A stretch of DNA of 43,916 nt from an uncultured Eubacteriales bacterium (GTDB lineage: Bacteria > Bacillota > Clostridia > Oscillospirales > Acutalibacteraceae): contig CASFQZ010000020.1 of the NCBI GenBank assembly GCA_949296825.1, forward strand, positions 1 to 43,916, written 5' to 3'. The notes below the pieces were generated by a model, which saw nothing but the letters and a program-made list of their open reading frames with translations, ran no database searches and was not told the DNA's origin. Of this stretch, positions 39,451-43,916 are shown one piece after another (within the stretch, counting starts at the first letter, position 1; each line of letters opens with the position of its first letter). The position numbers and the translations under genes were made by a program.

Positions 39451-40164
39451 TTACAGCGCTGCAAATACGGCGGAAATATCCTCATGCAGCACCAGATCGG
39501 CTTCCCGGTCATAGGGCGTCGGATCGTTATTGACAATGACCAGCTTCGCCTCCCTGCCGCGCATACGCACCAGCCCTGCCGCCGGATAGACCACCAGCGA
39601 GCTGCCGACAACCACCAGCAGGTCGCAGGAAGCAATGGCGGCAACGGCGCTTTGCCAGCAGCGCCCGTCCAGCCCCTCGCCATAGAAGACGATGTCCGGT
39701 CTTAAAATCCCGCCGCAGCTGCAATGGGGAATGCCCTCGCCTGCCTTGACATAGGCTTCCGAATAGGACTTCCCGCACCGCAGACAGGAATAGGTCAGGG
39801 TCGTGCCGTGAACCTCCAGCACATTCCGGCTGCCAGCCGCTGTATGCAAGCCGTCGATGTTCTGCGTAACAACCGCCAGCACCCGGTCGCCCAGCGCGGC
39901 GATTTTCTGATGGGCAATATTTGGTTTGGTATCTCCGACAATCAGAAACTCCTTATAATACCGGTAAAATTCCTCTGGATGCGCCATAAAAAAATCAATG
40001 GACAAAAGCGTCTCATAGGGAATGGGAGATTTGCGCTTTTCCAGCCCCTCCTTGCCGCGGAAATCCGCCAGCCCGCTGGCGGTCGAAATTCCCGCGCCGG
40101 TCAAAAAGACAATTTTTTTGCTTTGGGCGATCCACGTCCGCAGCGTCTGCACCCCTGTTGTCAT
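39451..40164 (-). CDS. Sir2-family NAD-dependent protein deacylase (sirtuin)
   Basis: 237 residues. Sirtuin motifs are complete: TGAGISTASGLADFRG (22-37), TQNIDGLH (100-107), the catalytic histidine H119 in LEVHGTT, four zinc cysteines (C127, C130, C148, C150) and VVGSSLVVYPAAGL. It is predicted to deacylate or mono-ADP-ribosylate with NAD+. The DFRGKEGLEK region is typical of the bacterial macrodomain-linked and class-U-like enzymes rather than CobB; the subclass is not certain. AGGAGG stands seven bases before the start at 40164, which overlaps the preceding stop as ATGA. Confidence 0.92.
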   Translation of the reverse strand: MTTGVQTLRTWIAQSKKIVFLTGAGISTASGLADFRGKEGLEKRKSPIPYETLLSIDFFMAHPEEFYRYYKEFLIVGDTKPNIAHQKIAALGDRVLAVVTQNIDGLHTAAGSRNVLEVHGTTLTYSCLRCGKSYSEAYVKAGEGIPHCSCGGILRPDIVFYGEGLDGRCWQSAVAAIASCDLLVVVGSSLVVYPAAGLVRMRGREAKLVIVNNDPTPYDREADLVLHEDISAVFAAL

Positions 40165-41249
40165 GCTTCTTCCTCCTGTTTCAGCCACGCCCGCAGCTCG
40201 TTTTTTTGCGCGGGCGATATTTTGCGGCTTTCACACGCCTTCTGCACGGTCTTGCGCTTCACCCAGTCGGAGAGCCGCCCCTCCGCCAGGAAGTCCATGG
40301 CTGCCTGCGGCTGTTTGACAAGGGCGGTCGCCAGATACCAGGCGATCATCAGATTGATATAATACTCCCCGCCCTGCGCCGAGGCTGCCAGCGCCAGATC
40401 CTCATATTGAAAGGCATCCTCCAGAAAATACCGCATCAAAATGCCAATGCCATAGCGCACGGTATAGGGATGGGACGAACGGATCCACGCTTCTGCCTTT
40501 TGGTGAAGAACCGGCAGATGCTTGCCGAAGACCTTCGGATTCATCTGATCGCAGGTTGCCCAGTTGTCCACATAAGGCAAAAACGATTCCGTCCTTGCCA
40601 GAGCGATGTCGAAATCTTTTTCTTTTTCCAAAAGAAACGCGTGCAGATTATTTTCCTCATAATAAACATGAGGCAGCGCGCGCAAAAATGGTTCTGCCTG
40701 CCCGCTCTTCCAAAGCTCTGCGGCATACCGGCGCAAAACCGGCGTGCGGACACCGAGCACCAGGCTTCCGTCCAACGTCGGCAACAGCTTCGCCTGAAAA
40801 CGCCGGTACGCCTCCTCCCGTTCCTCCAGCAAGCGGCGGCGAATGGCGCCAACCGGCTCCGGCGCGCCGTATTCCCGTTGGATTTTCTCCAAAATCTCCC
40901 CGTCGGCGGGACAGAACGAAAAATACGGGATCTCCTCCGGCGTAATCCACCGAAAAGCCGTGTGCTCTTTTCGCGTCGGTTCGCCGGTCATCTGCGCGCA
41001 AAACAGCGTCAGATGCACCGTCAAATCCTCATATTCATGCGCCGTCTCACAGAAAATATCGCCGGGCTGCACCTCGACGTTCAGCTCCTCCCGGCATTCC
41101 CGCCGCAGCGTCTCGGCAAGACTCTCCCTCGGCTCCTGTTTTCCGCCGACAAATTCCCACAGACCGCCTCTCGCCTTTTCCGGCGGCCGCTGCCCGATAA
41201 AGAATCTTCCGTTTCGAAAAATCAGCGCCGCCGCCACTTCTGCCTTCAT
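40161..41249 (-). CDS. Nudix hydrolase / AlkD-like DNA alkylation repair fusion
   Basis: 362 residues in two domains. Residues 1-125 are a MutT-type Nudix hydrolase: the Nudix box begins at G36 and has E42, R50, E51, E54 and E55 in place (GGKQEPRESLAETLRRECREE), with the usual late glycine replaced by N57. Residues 130-362 are an all-helical HEAT-like DNA alkylation repair domain with YVDNWATCD (W230, D234), matching the catalytic Trp/Asp region of AlkD. The fusion would join nucleotide-pool cleaning and alkyl-base excision. AGGAGG is seven bases before the ATG at 41249; the frame open to 41387 crosses the nagB terminator. The 4-base overlap couples it to the sirtuin. Confidence 0.9.
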   Translation of the reverse strand: MKAEVAAALIFRNGRFFIGQRPPEKARGGLWEFVGGKQEPRESLAETLRRECREELNVEVQPGDIFCETAHEYEDLTVHLTLFCAQMTGEPTRKEHTAFRWITPEEIPYFSFCPADGEILEKIQREYGAPEPVGAIRRRLLEEREEAYRRFQAKLLPTLDGSLVLGVRTPVLRRYAAELWKSGQAEPFLRALPHVYYEENNLHAFLLEKEKDFDIALARTESFLPYVDNWATCDQMNPKVFGKHLPVLHQKAEAWIRSSHPYTVRYGIGILMRYFLEDAFQYEDLALAASAQGGEYYINLMIAWYLATALVKQPQAAMDFLAEGRLSDWVKRKTVQKACESRKISPAQKNELRAWLKQEEEA

Positions 41250-41261
41250 ATCCGTTCCTCC

Positions 41262-41299
41262 TAAAAAAAGAAGCCGCCCCAAAGAAACAGGAACGGCTT
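41262..41299 (-). terminator. Terminator after nagB
   Basis: A 10-bp stem with two G-U pairs, AAGCCGTTCC/GGGGCGGCTT on the minus strand (41290-41299 with 41271-41280), followed by CTTTTTTT. Its T-run runs into the ribosome site of the Nudix-AlkD gene. Confidence 0.82.
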
Positions 41300-41311
41300 G
41301 CTCTTGCCTGC

Positions 41312-42034
41312 TTATAACTTGGACGCGGCGGCTTTGTCCATAAAAATTACCGCATCGGGATGCGTCTGCAAAATCGACGCCGGGCAATGGGGCGTGACCT
41401 CGCCGCGGATCATTGCGCGCATCGCGTCTGCCTTGCTCTCGCCGGTGGCAATCAGAACAATTTTTTTCGCGGTCATAATCGTCCCCACACCCATGGTCAC
41501 CGCATAATGGGGCATTTTCCCCTCGTCAAAATAAATACTGTTGGAGCGAATGGTGCTGTCGGTCAGCTTCACCTTGTAGGTACCCTCAGTAAAAGCGTCA
41601 GCGGGCTCATTAAAGCCGATATGCCCGTTGGTGCCAATGCCCAGAAGCTGCACATCCACGCCGCCAATATCGGCAAGCAGCCGATCGTACCGCCTGCACT
41701 CCGCATCCATATCCGCCGCGTTGCCATTGGGCAAATGGACATGCTCCTCTTTGATATTGATCTGGGAGAACAGATTCTCGTGCATAAAGGTATAGTAACT
41801 GTTTTTGTCCGCTCGGGGCAGGTCGCAGTATTCATCCAGATTATAGCTCGCGACCTCGGAAAAATCCAGGTACCCGTTTTCATATTGCGAAATCAGATAT
41901 TGATACATTTTCACCGGGGAGGCGCCGGTGGCAAGCCCCAGCTTCGCCTTTGGGTTCTCTTTAACCAACCGTACAAAAATTTCCCCCGCCGCGACGGCAA
42001 TCTGCTCCGGGGTATTTAAGATTCTGACATCCAT
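41312..42034 (-). CDS. nagB: Glucosamine-6-phosphate deaminase
   Basis: Converts glucosamine-6-phosphate to fructose-6-phosphate and ammonia, the entry of amino sugars into glycolysis. The 240-residue length fits the short Firmicute form without the E. coli allosteric tail. Motifs are LGLATGASPVKMYQ, NLDEYCDLP (catalytic D67) and GIGTNGHIGFNEP (H138), with Asn where E. coli has Asp, as in Bacillus NagB. GAGGTG is five bases before the start. No nagA or kinase is adjacent; it is transcribed alone from its own promoter. Confidence 0.95.
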   Translation of the reverse strand: MDVRILNTPEQIAVAAGEIFVRLVKENPKAKLGLATGASPVKMYQYLISQYENGYLDFSEVASYNLDEYCDLPRADKNSYYTFMHENLFSQINIKEEHVHLPNGNAADMDAECRRYDRLLADIGGVDVQLLGIGTNGHIGFNEPADAFTEGTYKVKLTDSTIRSNSIYFDEGKMPHYAVTMGVGTIMTAKKIVLIATGESKADAMRAMIRGEVTPHCPASILQTHPDAVIFMDKAAASKL

Positions 42035-42066
42035 AACGACACCTCATTTGCTTATTCTGCGGTTTC

Positions 42067-42095
42067 ATTGTAGCATGAACGGCAGGGAAATGCAA
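42067..42095 (-). promoter_or_regulatory. Sigma-A promoter of nagB
   Basis: TTGCAT (42090-42095), 17-bp spacer, TACAAT (42067-42072) on the minus strand, about 30 bases before the ATG. Confidence 0.82.
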
Positions 42096-42108
42096 CCGTC
42101 CAAACAGC

Positions 42109-42142
42109 AAAAACGCCCGGCGAAGAAAATTCTCCGCCGGGC
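42109..42142 (-). terminator. Terminator after the lipoprotein gene
   Basis: Stem GCCCGGCG/CGCCGGGC (42135-42142 with 42115-42122) with an AT-rich loop that can pair further (GAA/TTC), followed on the minus strand by G and five T. Confidence 0.88.
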
Positions 42143-42155
42143 AGACAGGCTCTGT

Positions 42156-43043
42156 TTACTCTTCCACGGGAACGGACGGATCCACCCAGTCGAAGGTGTA
42201 GTTATTGGCGCAGCGCAGCGTGAAATAGACGGTCAGCTCGCCATAGTCCGCCAGTTTGCCCACACCTCTGGCGTGGGCGGTCACCCGGATGACCGAAGTG
42301 TAATTGGCATAGTCAATCTGATCGAGGATGCGTTCGGAGGAAAAGCTGATGGTATTTTCCTCAAAAACCGCTTCATAGGAATCGAAAACGAAATAATCCT
42401 CCATTTTCGCCAGCTCCTGGCTGATCGCCGTCTCATCCGGGAAGGGGAAGATCGGCGTGATGATGCTGTTGGATGCCAGCGGATAATTTTCCGGACGGAA
42501 AGAGATATCGCCGTAATAGAAATTGGTATACACCAGCGGCTCGCCCTCTTCCTCGGTCGTTTCTTCGCCCATGGTCAGACTTGCATCCAAAACGCTTTCG
42601 GGGTCCGGGATGGTGTTCGGCGCCACATCGCCCCAGTCCTCGCCAAAGGCAACGGACTCGGTGGAGGACGCCACGGCGCGGGCAATAAAGGAACGGACCT
42701 CCTCGGCGGCGGCGTTCAGCACATCAAGCGCCGGATCGGACTGCTGATTGCCGTTTTCATCGGTCACACCCTCCATTGCACGGGGTACGATGTTCAGATC
42801 ATTGATCTCATACCGCGTCTCCCGGGAAACGCCCGCCTTTCCTTCCTTTGCCATCGTCAGCAGCTGGTCATAATACGAAGCGATCTTCTGTTTGGAATCC
42901 AGATCCTCGGTCCGGCTGGTGGAGAAGGGCAGCGTGGTTTCCTCCTCCGACTGAATCGTGCTGATCAGCGCATCGCACCCGGAGAAAAAGACTGTAATTA
43001 CCGCCAGAAGACCAGCAATCGTTGCCGCAATGACTTTTTTCAT
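42156..43043 (-). CDS. Predicted lipoprotein of unknown function
   Basis: 295 residues. A lipoprotein signal peptide (MKKVIAATIAGLLAVITVF) ends in a lipobox FSGC with C23 as the lipidated residue, so the protein should be anchored outside the cell membrane. The mature part is acidic and Glu/Asp/Ser-rich, with a linker (SEEETTLPFSTSRTE) and a C-terminal beta-rich region (about 225-290). I recognise no family. AAAGGAG lies ten bases before the ATG at 43043; the longer frame to 43199 crosses the promoter. Confidence 0.85.
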   Translation of the reverse strand: MKKVIAATIAGLLAVITVFFSGCDALISTIQSEEETTLPFSTSRTEDLDSKQKIASYYDQLLTMAKEGKAGVSRETRYEINDLNIVPRAMEGVTDENGNQQSDPALDVLNAAAEEVRSFIARAVASSTESVAFGEDWGDVAPNTIPDPESVLDASLTMGEETTEEEGEPLVYTNFYYGDISFRPENYPLASNSIITPIFPFPDETAISQELAKMEDYFVFDSYEAVFEENTISFSSERILDQIDYANYTSVIRVTAHARGVGKLADYGELTVYFTLRCANNYTFDWVDPSVPVEE

Positions 43044-43136
43044 AAGAAATAAACTCCTTTCTCCCCGCAAAAGCAAACAAAGAATACAGTTTCCACGCTT
43101 TGGCAGGAAAAAAACTGCGCAATATTTAACAAAGAT

Positions 43137-43165
43137 AGTATAGCACAACGCCTGCGCGCTGACAA
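43137..43165 (-). promoter_or_regulatory. Sigma-A promoter of the lipoprotein gene
   Basis: TTGTCA (43160-43165), 17-bp spacer, TATACT (43137-43142) on the minus strand. Confidence 0.83.
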
Positions 43166-43195
43166 GTTCTTTTTTTGGCAGCCCCGCGGAATTCC

Positions 43196-43762
43196 TCACG
43201 CCAGCGAAAACCGCTCACAAATGATCCTTGCCGTTTCTTCCGGTGATAAATTTGTATTGTCAATTCGCAAATAATTGTCAAACGGTATTTCTCCCGGCAA
43301 GCTTTCCAGACGGTAGGCGGCGTCATCAGCCAAAAGCCGGCGATTCGAGCTTTCCAAGTCGCGTTTAGACGCCTTGTTTTTCAGTCGGTTTTCGGTCGCG
43401 TTCCGTTCCAGCCGTACCTGCTGCGACGCAACAAGCTCCACATAATATAAGGTTGTATTGTAAGGCGCAAAAATTTCCTTCACTTGTTCAATATACGCCC
43501 AGTCCGACGGCTGATCGAACGCCCACATATATGTAAAAATCATTCCGTAAGCATCCGATTTGGCAAATTCCTCAAACACCGTCCGGCGCATCCGCCGGAT
43601 GGCTTCGCTGTGAAAATAACCGAAGATTTCCAAAACCGGCTCGATCATCATATGATTGTGAAACAACCGCAGGTCACATCGCTTCATCCGTTCCTGACCA
43701 ACGGTTATTTTCCCGACAGCCGCGTTTCCAATTAAAAATAAAAGTTTCAAAAGAGTCCCCAT
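43196..43762 (-). CDS. P-loop ATPase/kinase-like protein
   Basis: 188 residues from the ATG at 43762. The N-terminal P-loop LLFLIGNAAVGKITVG and the following LRLFHNHMMIEPVLEIF match a group of small P-loop proteins related to shikimate or chloramphenicol phosphotransferase-like kinases. The central part (EEFAKSDAYGMIFTYMWAF) and C-terminal RIDNTNLSPEETARII also fit. The substrate is unknown. The start is uncertain: no good ribosome site precedes the ATG, and an upstream terminator T-run ends only about ten bases away. The stretch is AT-richer and codes more rare-looking triplets than its neighbours, which may point to transfer. Confidence 0.75.
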   Translation of the reverse strand: MGTLLKLLFLIGNAAVGKITVGQERMKRCDLRLFHNHMMIEPVLEIFGYFHSEAIRRMRRTVFEEFAKSDAYGMIFTYMWAFDQPSDWAYIEQVKEIFAPYNTTLYYVELVASQQVRLERNATENRLKNKASKRDLESSNRRLLADDAAYRLESLPGEIPFDNYLRIDNTNLSPEETARIICERFSLA

Positions 43763-43772
43763 CTTTGCAGAA

Positions 43773-43820
43773 GCAAAAAAAAGACATCGGGATGATCCGA
43801 TCAAGTCATCCCGATGTCTT
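43773..43820 (-). terminator. Terminator of the gene entering from the right edge
   Basis: A perfect 15-bp stem AAGACATCGGGATGA/TCATCCCGATGTCTT (43781-43795 with 43806-43820), followed on the minus strand by eight T. Confidence 0.93.
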
Positions 43821-43829
43821 GCCATTCGT

Positions 43830-43916
43830 TTACTCGTCGTAGGACTCGCAAAGACCCTTTTCATCAAACAAATACGCAGTGGTAATCAGCACTTCTACGC
43901 CCTTTTCAATGGTCTT
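43830..43916 (-). CDS. C-terminal end of an unidentified gene (partial)
   Basis: An open frame enters from the right edge and gives 28 residues ending LITTAYLFDEKGLCESYDE and a TAA stop at 43830-43832. The strong terminator 10 bases further supports a real gene end. It is too short to identify. Confidence 0.6.
   Translation of the reverse strand, partial: KTIEKGVEVLITTAYLFDEKGLCESYDE

Overview
The window looks like a piece of the chromosome of a Clostridia-type Firmicute, most likely an Oscillospiraceae/Ruminococcaceae-like gut anaerobe. This is an inference from several things: strong AGGAGG ribosome-binding sites, sigma-A promoters with 17-bp spacers, the Firmicute-style two-subunit dihydroorotate dehydrogenase (pyrD plus pyrK), fakA/recG, a dockerin-bearing secreted protein, three GPH-type sugar symporters and GH38/GH78 glycosidases. 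No rRNA, intact tRNA, CRISPR array or transposase gene is visible.

Layout. 1-4941: murA (minus) with a long leader full of tandem cloverleaf-like repeats, then an alpha-L-rhamnosidase (GH78) and luxS. 5006-8701: recG and fakA, which with luxS and the rhamnosidase form one minus-strand transcription unit. 8953-10665: a divergent GPH symporter. 10709-16479: a compact pyrimidine operon, transcribed pyrC-pyrK-pyrD-pyrF-pyrE-pyrB-pyrI from a TTGACA promoter with no PyrR-type attenuator seen. 16537-20263: a Gfo/Idh/MocA dehydrogenase with three different xylose-isomerase-like TIM-barrel proteins, a set that recalls 3-keto-sugar chemistry. 20368-21960: a second GPH symporter, divergent from azlC-azlD (22164-23193). 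23491-25290: a secreted LCAT-like alpha/beta hydrolase with a C-terminal dockerin and no serine at the nucleophile elbow. 25473-27452: a DUF554 membrane protein, then a pentapeptide-repeat protein and a stand-alone alarmone-type HD hydrolase.

27554-34927 is a tightly packed six-gene minus-strand operon: alpha/beta hydrolase, unknown protein, PHP phosphoesterase, GPH symporter, zinc-ribbon protein, GH38 alpha-mannosidase. Several of its genes overlap. 35059-37644 is a plus-strand pair: a cysteine-rich collagen-like surface protein and a glycosyltransferase with TPR-like repeats, which probably modifies it. 37921-39345 is a stand-alone radical SAM protein. 39451-41249 is a sirtuin translationally coupled to a Nudix-AlkD fusion. 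41312-43043 holds nagB and a lipoprotein. The right edge holds a P-loop kinase-like ATPase placed directly behind a terminator and the last 28 codons of another gene.

Taken together, the window mixes housekeeping blocks (cell wall, pyrimidines, fatty-acid kinase, DNA repair) with glycan scavenging (rhamnosidase, mannosidase, symporters, NagB, keto-sugar enzymes) and cell- or spore-surface functions. The signals most worth following are the structured repeat array in the murA leader, the collagen/glycosyltransferase pair, the sirtuin with Nudix-AlkD, and the oxidoreductase with three TIM barrels.
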